Source: Flavobacteriales bacterium
GTDB lineage: Bacteria > Bacteroidota > Bacteroidia > Flavobacteriales_D > Crocinitomicaceae
DNA length: 47,892 nucleotides
Assembly (NCBI GenBank): GCA_947475095.1
Contig: CANJLG010000019.1
Coordinates: 1 to 47,892 of the forward strand
Direction of reading: 5' to 3'
The position numbers and the translations under genes were made by a program. This document shows positions 10,338-19,254 of the stretch, in pieces. The notes below the pieces were generated by a model. It saw only the letters and a program-made list of their open reading frames with translations, was not told where the DNA came from and did no database searches. Positions within the stretch are counted from its first letter, which is position 1; every line of letters starts with the position of its first letter.

Positions 10338-11408
10338 TTAGATTGTCATATTCCAACCATAAATATCTTCTATCTTACCATATTTAACATCATCTAAATA
10401 TGCTTTTATGCGGTTTGACAGTTGCCTAGTTTCGATAGGTGGGAGTTGTAATTTTTCATCTCTAAATCCAATAATATCAATCTGAGCTATCGTTGCTGCT
10501 GTTCCTGCGCCAAAAGCATCTTCTAATTTACCTGCTCTCACTGCAGAAATTATTTCTTCCACGGTTACCCTTCTTTCCTCAACTTCAATCCCCCACTCTT
10601 TGGCTAATTCGATGAGGGTTCGTTTAGTAATCCCTCGTAAAATGGTATCAGCATCTTCGCTAGGGCTAATTAATTTACCATCAATTTGAAAGATAATATT
10701 CATTGTACCTGACTCTTCAATGTATTTATGCTCAATTGCATCTGTCCAAACTAATTGATGAAACCCCTCCAGTTGACATTGCTTAGCTGGGTAAAGAGAT
10801 GCTCCATAATTTCCGGCTGCTTTGGCTCTTCCAACTCCACCAATAGCTGCGCGCGTGTATGACTCCTCTATTTTAACCCTAACCGGTTCAGAATAATACA
10901 CACCAACAGGCGATGTTAAAATCATGAATTTATATGAATCCGAGGGTTTAATTCCGATTAAATGGTCTGTTGCAAACATAAAAGGACGAATATATAAGGA
11001 ATATCCATCAGCCTCAGGCACCCAATTACGATCTACTCCAATAAGTGTTCTTATTGCTTCCAAGAAAATTGATTCCGGTACTTCAGGCATGCACATCCGT
11101 TTCGCCGATTCAGCAAATCGCATAGCATTAAGTTCAGGCCGAAAGATATTTATTTGTCCATTCTTAGATTTATATGCTTTTAATCCTTCAAATATAGATT
11201 GACCATAATGTATTGCAGACATGGCAGGATGCATAGGAATAGGTTGAAACGGCATTACTTTACCATTAACCCATGCCCCATTTTCATAATCCATCGAAAA
11301 CATATGGTCAGAAAAAGTCTTGCCAAAGGCAAGATTATCCCAATCTATATCATTAAATGTTGATCTTTCAGTTAATTGGATTGGGAAACTTTTTGAATGT
11401 GTGTGCAT
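10338..11408 (-). CDS. ilvE: Branched-chain amino acid aminotransferase
   Basis: This is a fold-type IV PLP enzyme that exchanges the amino group between glutamate and the 2-oxo acids of leucine, isoleucine and valine, in the cytoplasm. The 356-residue length fits the longer eukaryote-like group of the family. The PLP lysine is K196 in the segment G-R-A-K-A-A-G-N-Y, and the downstream E-E-S-G-T-M-N motif (231-237) carries the glutamate that contacts the PLP ring nitrogen. The phosphate-binding region D-A-F-G-A-G-T-A-A-T is near residue 297. It stands alone and is read divergently from recQ. I found no exact TAnnTTTG element before its start. The start at 11408 gives the expected N-terminal extension. 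Confidence 0.95.
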   Translation of the reverse strand: MHTHSKSFPIQLTERSTFNDIDWDNLAFGKTFSDHMFSMDYENGAWVNGKVMPFQPIPMHPAMSAIHYGQSIFEGLKAYKSKNGQINIFRPELNAMRFAESAKRMCMPEVPESIFLEAIRTLIGVDRNWVPEADGYSLYIRPFMFATDHLIGIKPSDSYKFMILTSPVGVYYSEPVRVKIEESYTRAAIGGVGRAKAAGNYGASLYPAKQCQLEGFHQLVWTDAIEHKYIEESGTMNIIFQIDGKLISPSEDADTILRGITKRTLIELAKEWGIEVEERRVTVEEIISAVRAGKLEDAFGAGTAATIAQIDIIGFRDEKLQLPPIETRQLSNRIKAYLDDVKYGKIEDIYGWNMTI

Positions 11409-11491
11409 ACCATTATTTTTTTTTGACGTGCGAATATACGTTTAATCAGCAAGCCGAACAATATTATTATAGGCAAATGAGTCAATTACTT

Positions 11492-11499
11492 TATATTTG
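11492..11499 (+). promoter_or_regulatory. Candidate -7 element TATATTTG for recQ-comEC
   Basis: This is an exact match to the Bacteroidota TAnnTTTG -7 consensus. It ends 20 nt before the GTG start of recQ, so the leader would be short. No clear TTTG -33 element is present at the usual distance. Confidence 0.55.
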
Positions 11500-11519
11500 T
11501 TTAAATTCAATCTTGATAC

Positions 11520-13394
11520 GTGGACGCAAAGGAAATACTTGAAAAATATTGGGGGTATTCGTCATTTAGACCATTACAGGAACAAATTGTTCTTGATTCC
11601 ATCGCTGGTCATGATTGTTTAGCATTATTACCAACAGGTGGCGGGAAATCAATTTGTTTCCAAGTACCGGGCATAATTCGTGAAGGAATAACCATTGTAA
11701 TTTCTCCCTTAATTGCTTTAATGCAGGACCAAGTTAACAACCTAAAAAAATTTGGACTCCGCGCAACAGCAATAACTAGTGCAATGACCTACCGTGAAAT
11801 AGATGTTGCATTAGACAATGCCGTATTCCAAGGAATTGATTTTTTATATGTCTCACCTGAGCGACTTCAAACAACTCTTTTTATAGAGCGCCTAAAGAAA
11901 ATGAATGTTGGTTTGTTGGTTGTTGATGAAGCACACTGTATTTCCGAATGGGGACATGATTTTCGTCCATCGTATGCCCAAATAGGTCAATTTAGAGACT
12001 ATATGCCAAAAACCCCTATTCTAGCCCTAACAGCAACAGCCACGGATAAGGTTAGGACAGACATCATTACCAAATTAAATTTAAAAACACCTAAAATTCA
12101 CGAAGCCTCATTTGAACGCAGTAACGTTGCTTATGAAATTTACGAGGTCGATAATAAGGTAAAGTCGATCATTTATTTTTGTCAGGAGCACAAAGAATTA
12201 ACCGGCATTATCTATTGCAACACTCGAAAAAAAGTTAAAGACACAGCTGCTATTTTATCTGGCATAGAAATATCTTGTGCTATTTACCATGGCGGCATGC
12301 AGCACGAAGAACGAAAAATAGCCTTAGAAGAATGGATGAGTGGAAAGAAAAAAATAATGATTGCAACTAATGCGTTTGGAATGGGCATTGACAAGCCAAA
12401 TGTTCGATTTGTACTGCACCATGATTTCCCTGAAACCATCGAGGCCTATTTTCAAGAAGCGGGTCGAGTGGGAAGAGATGGCGAATTTTCTCGAGCGATT
12501 AGCTACTTAGAAAAGGAAGACATGGGCCATTTGAAAGATTCGTTTAATTTAAAATTTCCAAGTGCCGAAGTCGTCAAAGCGATCTACAAATCAATCTGCA
12601 GCTATCTCAAAATTGCAATTGGTTCAGGAAAAGACGAAACCTATCCCATCGATTTAATTGCATTTAAAAAGCTATATAAATTTGATTTAATTAGTACCTA
12701 CAACGCATTGCAACTTCTAGCATTAAATGGTGATGTGACTTTTTCAGAATCATTTTTCAAGCCGAGCAATATGAAATTCACCATCGGTAATCTAGAATTG
12801 TACAATTTCCAACTTCAGCATGATAAATATTCACCACTTATCACACTACTTTCAAGAAATCACAGTGGTATATTTGAATCATTCAAAGTGATTAATGAGG
12901 GACAAATTTGTAAACTACTGAAAATCTCAAAGAAGGATCTAGTTGAACAATTAAGCAGCATGGAAAAACAGGGAATATTGGAAATAAATTGGCAGACCAC
13001 TTTGCCGACAATAACCTTTATTCGTGAAAGATTACCTGATGATTATCTTAACTTATCCTTTGAAATCTATGGTGAAAGAAAAGAAAATGCCTTAGAAAAA
13101 CTGACTAAAGTTCAGCAATTTATTGAATCTAATACCTGTCGATCAATCGAATTACTCCGTTATTTTGGACAAGAAATAAGCCCATGTGGACATTGTGATA
13201 ACTGCCTTAAAAAAAATGGTGATGAACAATCAGAAAGCTTGAGCAATGAGGTATTATCGTTCATAAATAGTCCTAAAACGTACCTTGAATTGTGTGCTCA
13301 GTTTCCTTTTGACATAGAGCAATTAAAAAATACCATTCGGCTTTTACAACATGAAGGAAAATTAACGTTTAATAAGGGTCTTTTCAGTTTGTAG
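11520..13394 (+). CDS. recQ: RecQ-family ATP-dependent DNA helicase
   Basis: This is a 3'-5' DNA helicase used in recombination and replication repair. Visible motifs are F-R-P-L-Q (16-20), Walker A P-T-G-G-G-K-S (38-44), the D-E-A-H box (136-139), the G-M-G-I-D-K-P-N-V-R-F motif, and Q-E-A-G-R-V-G-R-D-G. The zinc site of the RecQ C-terminal region is C540, C556, C559 and C562. At 624 residues it is shorter than RecQ proteins with an HRDC domain, and I see no HRDC domain at the end. The start is GTG at 11520: an in-frame TGA sits at 11514-11516, and the next ATG lies deep in the helicase domain. comEC follows after 8 nt, so the two are probably cotranscribed. Confidence 0.95.
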   Translation: MDAKEILEKYWGYSSFRPLQEQIVLDSIAGHDCLALLPTGGGKSICFQVPGIIREGITIVISPLIALMQDQVNNLKKFGLRATAITSAMTYREIDVALDNAVFQGIDFLYVSPERLQTTLFIERLKKMNVGLLVVDEAHCISEWGHDFRPSYAQIGQFRDYMPKTPILALTATATDKVRTDIITKLNLKTPKIHEASFERSNVAYEIYEVDNKVKSIIYFCQEHKELTGIIYCNTRKKVKDTAAILSGIEISCAIYHGGMQHEERKIALEEWMSGKKKIMIATNAFGMGIDKPNVRFVLHHDFPETIEAYFQEAGRVGRDGEFSRAISYLEKEDMGHLKDSFNLKFPSAEVVKAIYKSICSYLKIAIGSGKDETYPIDLIAFKKLYKFDLISTYNALQLLALNGDVTFSESFFKPSNMKFTIGNLELYNFQLQHDKYSPLITLLSRNHSGIFESFKVINEGQICKLLKISKKDLVEQLSSMEKQGILEINWQTTLPTITFIRERLPDDYLNLSFEIYGERKENALEKLTKVQQFIESNTCRSIELLRYFGQEISPCGHCDNCLKKNGDEQSESLSNEVLSFINSPKTYLELCAQFPFDIEQLKNTIRLLQHEGKLTFNKGLFSL

Positions 13395-13402
13395 ATTCAT
13401 AC

Positions 13403-15409
13403 ATGATTAAATCGTTTTTAGGAGAAAATATAAAAACTCCTAGTTTTCATTCATCGCCATTTACGTGGTTATTTACTTTTTATTCCCTCGGAATACTGAT
13501 TCAAGAGTCTGGTTTTGAAAGTAAGGGCATATTCGGCTTTGTTCTAATCCTTGGATTGTTTATTTTCTTTATTTATGCACTGAATCGGAACTGTAAAGAG
13601 CGAAACCCAATCCCCTTGTTCGTGATTTTCATCCTTTTTTTTTCACTGGGTCAAGTACAATTAGCACTAACTAAGAATGAATTTATAAGTGATCCTCCAG
13701 ACGCAATTAACCATGAGAAAAATACAGTTTTACAAATAAATGAAATCGAATTAAAAGATTCAATTCATGCAAAAACTATCGGAAGCGTTTTAGTCAAGAA
13801 TGGTAAAAATTGGGAACATACAAATCAAAAAATCTTACTGTATATTCAGGGCGATAAAGCCAAAAAACTCAATCAAAATGACATTATTCTATGCATAGCG
13901 AAACAGCAGACTATTTCAAATAGCAATAATCCTGGCGAATTTAATGCAAGCAATTATTGGAAGGCTAAAGGTGTTTTAAATATGAGCTTTTTAAGCGACT
14001 ACGATATCCTTCCACTGCAGCATAATCATGCCAATTGGTTGGATCAAAAGCTATCACAAATAAGAAATAGCTTGAGTCTAATTCTTGAAAAAGAACTAGA
14101 TGGATCAAATTTAGCAATAGCTCAAGCCCTCATTCTGGGGGATAAATCGTTATTGGATCAGGAAATTCGAACGAGTTTTGGGGCAACAGGTGCAATGCAT
14201 GTGTTAGCCGTTTCAGGTTTACACATTGGAATAATCGCGCAAGTATTACTGTTTCTCTTTCAGTTTTTTAGTAAACTTATAAGTCGCCGAAATGCCGTAA
14301 TTTTCATTGTCATACTTCTTTGGATTTATGCCTTATTAACAGGCTTTTCACCAAGTGTTGTACGAGCCGTATTTATGTTTTCAGTTTTAATTCTTGCACA
14401 AGAAGCCGGTGGAAATTATTCGCCCATCAACACCTTGTTTTTCACCGCCTTTATTTTGTTACTGATCAATCCCTTAGTGATCTATGATATCGGTTTTCAA
14501 TTATCCTATTTGGCGATGCTTGGCATTTTTAGTTTATATCAATCGATTGCCGCTTGGTATACACCCAAGAATAAAATAATGAATTACCTCTGGCAAGGTT
14601 CTGCAATTGGTTTTGCTGCTCAAGCCATGACGGTTCCATTAACACTCTACTATTTTTACCAATTCCCCAATTACTTTGCTTTGACAAACCTTGGCATCAT
14701 GGGGATTTCAACTGTAGCAATGGGATTTGGAATGGGCATATTTATTCTTCATTATATTCCGATAATAGGTAAAATTGCGAGCCTTATTTTATCTTTTTCG
14801 CTTTGGGCTATGTTACACTTTTTACAGTGGGTAGAGCACCTTCCTGGTGCTGTTGAATATGGTTTTAATGTCCCCTACTATTTAGTTCCAATCCTAATGC
14901 TATTTACCTACTTAATCATCGCTACTAAAAGTTCAAATGGATTATGGAAATTTTCAGCGTGTATTTTTATTGTGCTACTGGGCGTAGTATCGTACGGAAG
15001 ATATAAGCAACAGCATACTTCCCACCTTATCTTTTTCAACAGTAATCAATTTGTAATGGCAGTAAAGATAAAGTCTCAAATCGTGGTTATCTACGACGAT
15101 AAAAATGATAAAAAAACCAAGCAAATAGAAAGTTTAATTTCCAATTATTCGAAATGTTATCCTGGAAAACTAACTTTCATTCCACTTAAGAAAGAAAACG
15201 CGCAAGTAAAATTTGGTACGACCTTGATTGACGTAAAAAAAGAAAAATTTGGGCGTTCAGTTCTCGTGAACAATCAAATTTATACGATCGTTTACGACAA
15301 AGAGTTTAAAGAAAATAACAGTCCTTCAAAAAAAGATATAGTATTGTATATGCCATGGTTTCAACACCCACATTCATTAGCGGGAGGCTCAAAAATTTAT
15401 AAGCTCTAG
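13403..15409 (+). CDS. comEC: ComEC/Rec2-family DNA uptake channel protein
   Basis: The protein is an inner-membrane channel of the natural-competence family that moves single-stranded DNA into the cytoplasm. It has N-terminal membrane segments (about residues 15-75), a soluble OB-like DUF4131 region (about 100-205), and then the Competence domain, which begins near L-I-L-G-D-K and has the signature A-V-S-G-L-H-I-G followed by many hydrophobic helices up to about residue 540. The last 130 residues are soluble and lack the H-x-H-x-D-H motif of the metallo-beta-lactamase nuclease domain found in the Bacillus protein. The gene starts 8 nt after recQ and ends 1 nt before the convergent protease gene. 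Naming is by family; uptake in this organism is not shown. Confidence 0.9.
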   Translation: MIKSFLGENIKTPSFHSSPFTWLFTFYSLGILIQESGFESKGIFGFVLILGLFIFFIYALNRNCKERNPIPLFVIFILFFSLGQVQLALTKNEFISDPPDAINHEKNTVLQINEIELKDSIHAKTIGSVLVKNGKNWEHTNQKILLYIQGDKAKKLNQNDIILCIAKQQTISNSNNPGEFNASNYWKAKGVLNMSFLSDYDILPLQHNHANWLDQKLSQIRNSLSLILEKELDGSNLAIAQALILGDKSLLDQEIRTSFGATGAMHVLAVSGLHIGIIAQVLLFLFQFFSKLISRRNAVIFIVILLWIYALLTGFSPSVVRAVFMFSVLILAQEAGGNYSPINTLFFTAFILLLINPLVIYDIGFQLSYLAMLGIFSLYQSIAAWYTPKNKIMNYLWQGSAIGFAAQAMTVPLTLYYFYQFPNYFALTNLGIMGISTVAMGFGMGIFILHYIPIIGKIASLILSFSLWAMLHFLQWVEHLPGAVEYGFNVPYYLVPILMLFTYLIIATKSSNGLWKFSACIFIVLLGVVSYGRYKQQHTSHLIFFNSNQFVMAVKIKSQIVVIYDDKNDKKTKQIESLISNYSKCYPGKLTFIPLKKENAQVKFGTTLIDVKKEKFGRSVLVNNQIYTIVYDKEFKENNSPSKKDIVLYMPWFQHPHSLAGGSKIYKL

Positions 15410-15410
15410 C

Positions 15411-16970
15411 TTATTTTTGTTCTTGCAAAAGTAACCGTACAGCACTAGCGGCATTGATAAAACCGCCACTTATGGAAACATCGGTCATCTTACCTGAGGT
15501 TGCCCCTCCCGGTATGGTTATGACTTTATCATATCGAATAGCTGTTTTCATCAATAATTCCCTAACTTCTGTTGCTGTTAAAGATGGAAAATACCCTCGG
15601 ATCATAGCTGCAACACCCGCAGCTGCAGGACAAGCCATACTTGTTCCAGAAGCATCACCGTAATTAGCGTCAGGTATTGTAGAATAAAGATCAACACCAG
15701 GAGCAAAAAGATCAACTGTAGTTGCACCATAATTAGAAAACTCAGCAAGTAACTTTTTGGAATCCTTTGAAGAGCTGCTTGCACCAACCTCAATCCAGTT
15801 ACTTGCAATTTCACCATTCATAAATTTCCGTGTCGGATAAGAATCTTGTAGATCTTTGTTTTTCGATTCATTTCCTGCTGCATGCAAAAGTAATACGTCG
15901 TGCTCATTAGCATAACGTACTGCAGCATCAATGACCTCTTTATTGGGAGAATAATATTTACCAAATGACATATTAATCACTTTTGCGCCATTATCAACCG
16001 CATAATAAATACCATTGGCAATGTCTTTATCGCGCTCATCACCATTCGGAACAACTCGAACAACCATAATCTTAGCATTTTCAGCAATTCCCTCTATTCC
16101 AATACCATTGCCTCTTTTTGCAGCGATGATACCAGATACATGTGTCCCGTGCATAGCATCAGGACCTTTGTACCTATTGCATCCATAATACTTTTCTCTC
16201 ATGTCGCGTGGGTTATCACCAACTAAGGCTATACGTAAGCTATCATTCACAACTTTATCAGAATTCTGTTGACTATTCGCCACCATAGTGCCTATTTCTT
16301 TTTCCAAAAATTCAGGTTTGTAAGCCATAAGAATAACCTTCATTCTTGACTTTATTTTTTGCTCGATCTCATTCTTTGGCTTATAGGATTTGTTCGTTGA
16401 TTTAGTAAAAGAACCCTTTTCTTTTTTCACCGCATCCATATAATTAGAAAGAGCCATAATTCCTTCCATTTGACGTTGCGCACTAACTTTTTCAGCTAAA
16501 AATATAGCTTCTATTTCCTTAAATTTCTTGTATCTTGTCATTTCAGCTGCAGATAAAGAATTGGTATCAGCATTGGCAAAATAAACTTTATCAGCATAAT
16601 ACATTCTGCTTAATTCTGACGATTCTTCACCAATATCTCCTCCAGGTCCACCTAAAAATGACCAGCCATGAACATCATCAATATATCCGTTCTTATCATC
16701 ATCAATACCATTTCCCGGAATCTCATCTTCATTCACCCAAAGAACTTCCTTTAAATCTGGATGCTCGGTATCAACTCCACTATCAATTACGGCAACAATT
16801 ACTTCTTTGGCTTTTTTACCAATTAAAAGTTTGTATGCCTCTTCGGCACCAACGCCATAAATTTTATCCTTAACAGGATCTTTTAAATACCAATTAGCTG
16901 GAGCTTTACCTTGTCCAAACAAGAATGAAAAAGTGAATAATGCAGAAAGTAAAAATGTGTATTTTATCAT
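15411..16970 (-). CDS. Exported subtilisin-like serine protease (S8 family)
   Basis: A signal peptide (residues 1 to about 20, ending F-L-F-G-Q) is followed directly by the peptidase. The catalytic triad is D63 (V-I-D-S-G-V-D), H274 (H-G-T-H-V-S-G) and S443 (G-T-S-M-A-C-P); the oxyanion asparagine is N366 in H-A-A-G-N-E-S. About 210 residues separate the aspartate and the histidine, against roughly 30-40 in subtilisin. The extra part (about 105-265) is rich in lysine and glutamate and contains predicted helices. There is no type IX sorting domain and no obvious propeptide, so a periplasmic location is likely. The gene is divergent from trxB and convergent with comEC. The substrate is unknown. 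Confidence 0.93.
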   Translation of the reverse strand: MIKYTFLLSALFTFSFLFGQGKAPANWYLKDPVKDKIYGVGAEEAYKLLIGKKAKEVIVAVIDSGVDTEHPDLKEVLWVNEDEIPGNGIDDDKNGYIDDVHGWSFLGGPGGDIGEESSELSRMYYADKVYFANADTNSLSAAEMTRYKKFKEIEAIFLAEKVSAQRQMEGIMALSNYMDAVKKEKGSFTKSTNKSYKPKNEIEQKIKSRMKVILMAYKPEFLEKEIGTMVANSQQNSDKVVNDSLRIALVGDNPRDMREKYYGCNRYKGPDAMHGTHVSGIIAAKRGNGIGIEGIAENAKIMVVRVVPNGDERDKDIANGIYYAVDNGAKVINMSFGKYYSPNKEVIDAAVRYANEHDVLLLHAAGNESKNKDLQDSYPTRKFMNGEIASNWIEVGASSSSKDSKKLLAEFSNYGATTVDLFAPGVDLYSTIPDANYGDASGTSMACPAAAGVAAMIRGYFPSLTATEVRELLMKTAIRYDKVITIPGGATSGKMTDVSISGGFINAASAVRLLLQEQK

Positions 16971-16990
16971 TTGATTTTTTTTTTAGAAAT

Positions 16991-16998
16991 CAAAAATA
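16991..16998 (-). promoter_or_regulatory. Candidate -7 element TATTTTTG for the subtilase gene
   Basis: On the minus strand this octamer matches TAnnTTTG and lies 20 nt before the ATG at 16970. It shares the 126-nt divergent region with the trxB element. Confidence 0.5.
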
Positions 16999-17072
16999 GT
17001 CAATTCTTAGAAAAAATTAGGATATTTTTTATTGAAATTAAACTTTAATGCCCGAGATATAAAGCAATCAAT

Positions 17073-17080
17073 TATTTTTG
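17073..17080 (+). promoter_or_regulatory. Candidate -7 element TATTTTTG for trxB
   Basis: This is an exact TAnnTTTG match ending 16 nt before the trxB ATG. It has the same octamer sequence as the divergent subtilase element. No convincing -33 element is seen. Confidence 0.5.
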
Positions 17081-17096
17081 CAGTTAAAGAAATTAA

Positions 17097-18044
17097 ATGA
17101 GCGATATTAAAAAAGTACAATGCTTAATTATTGGTTCAGGCCCTGCTGGTTATACGGCAGCAATCTATGCTGCAAGAGCAGACATGAAACCATTATTATA
17201 TGAAGGACTACAGCCGGGTGGCCAACTTACTACCACGAATGAAGTTGAGAATTTTCCTGGTTATCCTGATGGCGTAACTGGACCAGAAATGATGGTGCAA
17301 TTGAAAGACCAAGCCTTACGTTTTGAAACTGATGTTCGGGCAGGTTTCATTACTAAAGTAGATTTTGGAGCTGAAATTCACAAATGTTGGGCAGATGATG
17401 GAACAGAAATTCATGCTGAAACAGTAATTATTTCTACAGGTGCAGCTGCAAAATATATCGGTTTAGAGAGTGAACAAAAATACTTGAAAATGGGCGGTGG
17501 TGTTTCAGCATGCGCCGTTTGTGATGGATTTTTCTACCGAGGTCAAGAAACAGTGATTGTGGGTGCAGGCGATTCAGCATGTGAAGAAGCTCATTACCTA
17601 TCAAAACTTTGTAAGAAGGTAACCATGCTGGTGCGTAAAAGTGAATTTAGGGCATCAAAAATTATGGCGGAACGCGTTCGAAAAACACCAAATATTGAAA
17701 TCTTATACAATACAGAAACCTTGGAGGTTATGGGTGATGATGTTGGCGTGACCGGTGCTAGAGTGATTAATTCTGTTAGTAAGGAAGAAAAGATTGTCCC
17801 TTGCACAGGATTTTTTGTGGCGATTGGACACCAACCTAATACAGCAATATTTAAAGACTTTATTGATTTAGACGAAACCGGCTACATAAAATATGCTCAA
17901 CCTGGAACAAGTAAAACAAATGTTGCAGGTGTATTTGTATCTGGTGATGCTGCTGACAAAACCTACAGGCAAGCTATAACGGCTGCGGGAACAGGATGCA
18001 TGGCGGCATTAGATGCAGAAAGGTATTTAGCGGCAAAGCACTAA
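17097..18044 (+). CDS. trxB: Thioredoxin reductase (NADPH)
   Basis: This cytoplasmic flavoenzyme passes electrons from NADPH through FAD and a cysteine pair to thioredoxin. The FAD-binding motif G-S-G-P-A-G is at 13-18, the redox pair is C139-A-V-C142, and the NADPH-binding motif G-A-G-D-S-A is at 156-161. The C-terminal FAD segment (G-V-F-V-S-G-D-A-A-D) is also present. At 315 residues it is the normal low-molecular-weight bacterial type. It is a single gene, followed by a 293-nt gap before the nuo operon. The start at 17097 puts the FAD motif at the expected distance. Confidence 0.97.
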   Translation: MSDIKKVQCLIIGSGPAGYTAAIYAARADMKPLLYEGLQPGGQLTTTNEVENFPGYPDGVTGPEMMVQLKDQALRFETDVRAGFITKVDFGAEIHKCWADDGTEIHAETVIISTGAAAKYIGLESEQKYLKMGGGVSACAVCDGFFYRGQETVIVGAGDSACEEAHYLSKLCKKVTMLVRKSEFRASKIMAERVRKTPNIEILYNTETLEVMGDDVGVTGARVINSVSKEEKIVPCTGFFVAIGHQPNTAIFKDFIDLDETGYIKYAQPGTSKTNVAGVFVSGDAADKTYRQAITAAGTGCMAALDAERYLAAKH

Positions 18045-18133
18045 GGAAAGTTTTCACTCGCTAAACTTAGGCAAGTGATAACTATATTTTGATTTCCAAG
18101 CTTAGCCAATATTCTTTAATATTCCTTATTTCA

Positions 18134-18204
18134 CAAGTAAATAATTATCTTAGATTCTTTTAAACTTTTAAAAATAATCAGTAAATAAATCATTATTTTA
18201 CTTG
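18134..18204. repeat. Imperfect inverted repeat upstream of the nuo promoter
   Basis: CAAGTAAATAAT at 18134-18145 and ATTATTTTACTTG at 18192-18204 are complementary apart from one bulged base. The right arm covers the TTG that would serve as the -33 element of the nuo promoter. It could be an operator or simply AT-rich coincidence. The remainder of 18045-18337 is AT-rich with no other gene visible. Confidence 0.4.
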
Positions 18205-18231
18205 CTGTAACCCTAGGATAAATTAAATTTG
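18202..18231 (+). promoter_or_regulatory. Candidate promoter of the nuo operon
   Basis: TTG at 18202-18204 and TAAATTTG at 18224-18231 are separated by 19 nt. This fits the Bacteroidota TTTG-N19-TAnnTTTG arrangement, though the -33 part is only a partial match. The leader to the nuoA start would be about 100 nt. Confidence 0.5.
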
Positions 18232-18337
18232 TACAAAATTTTTTTAATCAATAGGTTTGAAATAAAAAAATAAGATTTGTTTATAATTCAAAGAGTATTG
18301 TTAATGAGAAGGTTAAGTTCTAATTTAAGCTAAAAAA

Positions 18338-18712
18338 ATGACAGAGCAATCCTCTAATGTAGATTACATTCCATTATTGCTTCAAGCCTCTGTTGCAGCT
18401 GGCTTTGTTATTTTTACCTTGTTTGTTACCCACATCTTAATGCCTCGATTGAATGCCAAAAAGAAAGATGAAAACTTTGAATGTGGTATAGAATCTCAAG
18501 GAAACGCTCGATTCCCAGTTTCAATTCGTTATTTCATGACTGCCATATTGTTTGTTCTTTTTGATGTGGAAGTGATTTTCTTTTATCCATATGCAGTTAA
18601 TTTTTACCAATTAAAGTTAGAGGGGCTTCTAGCAGTCATTATGTTTGTTAGCTTCTTTTTAATTGGATTTCTTTACGTTCTTAAAAAAGGTGCTCTAGAA
18701 TGGGAAAAATAG
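18338..18712 (+). CDS. nuoA: NADH-quinone oxidoreductase subunit A
   Basis: NuoA is a small membrane subunit of complex I at the junction between the peripheral and membrane arms. The 124-residue protein has three membrane segments (about 15-36, 64-85 and 92-115). The conserved loop E-C-G-I-E-S begins near residue 48 and the acidic F-D-V-E-V motif lies in helix 2. It is the first gene of a 14-gene operon in the usual order, and its end overlaps nuoB by 13 nt. Confidence 0.95.
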   Translation: MTEQSSNVDYIPLLLQASVAAGFVIFTLFVTHILMPRLNAKKKDENFECGIESQGNARFPVSIRYFMTAILFVLFDVEVIFFYPYAVNFYQLKLEGLLAVIMFVSFFLIGFLYVLKKGALEWEK

Positions 18713-19254
18713 ATGATGATAAGGTTATTAATGGGGAAGGATATCAATTAACAACCCTTGACAAAGCTGTTGGACTTGCCAGAGCAAACTCAGTTTGGCC
18801 CCTACCTTTCGCAACTTCATGTTGTGGAATTGAGTTCATGGCCACTATGGGGAGTGCTTACGATATGTCGAGGTTTGGAATGGAACGTTTATCGTTCTCT
18901 CCTAGACAAGCTGATTTATTAATCGTTGCCGGAACGATATCCAAAAAATTAGGCCCTATTCTGAAACAAGTTTACGAACAAATGGCAGAGCCAAAATGGG
19001 TACTTTCTGTTGGAGCTTGTGCGTCATCAGGTGGTATTTTTGATACGTATAGTGTACTACAAGGAATTGATAGAATTATCCCAGTGGATGTTTATGTTCC
19101 TGGTTGTCCACCTCGCCCTGAACAAATTATCGATGGCGTAATGAATATACACAAACTTGTTAAAAAAGAATCTATGAGGCGCAGGTATAGTTCAGAATAC
19201 AAGGACTTAATGAGCGATTATAAAATTGAAATAAAAGATAATGGTGCTAAGTAA
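18700..19254 (+). CDS. nuoB: NADH-quinone oxidoreductase subunit B
   Basis: NuoB carries the terminal 4Fe-4S cluster N2, which passes electrons to quinone. The cluster ligands are C41 and C42 (T-S-C-C-G-I-E), C107 (G-A-C-A-S-S-G) and C136 (P-G-C-P-P-R-P). At 184 residues the length is normal. The start codon lies inside nuoA and the 3' end overlaps nuoC by 14 nt, which suggests translational coupling. Confidence 0.97.
   Translation: MGKIDDDKVINGEGYQLTTLDKAVGLARANSVWPLPFATSCCGIEFMATMGSAYDMSRFGMERLSFSPRQADLLIVAGTISKKLGPILKQVYEQMAEPKWVLSVGACASSGGIFDTYSVLQGIDRIIPVDVYVPGCPPRPEQIIDGVMNIHKLVKKESMRRRYSSEYKDLMSDYKIEIKDNGAK

Noticed and set aside
18045..18085. Possible terminator after trxB
   Set aside because: CACTCGC and GCAAGTG can pair with one mismatch, but there is no T tract after the stem.
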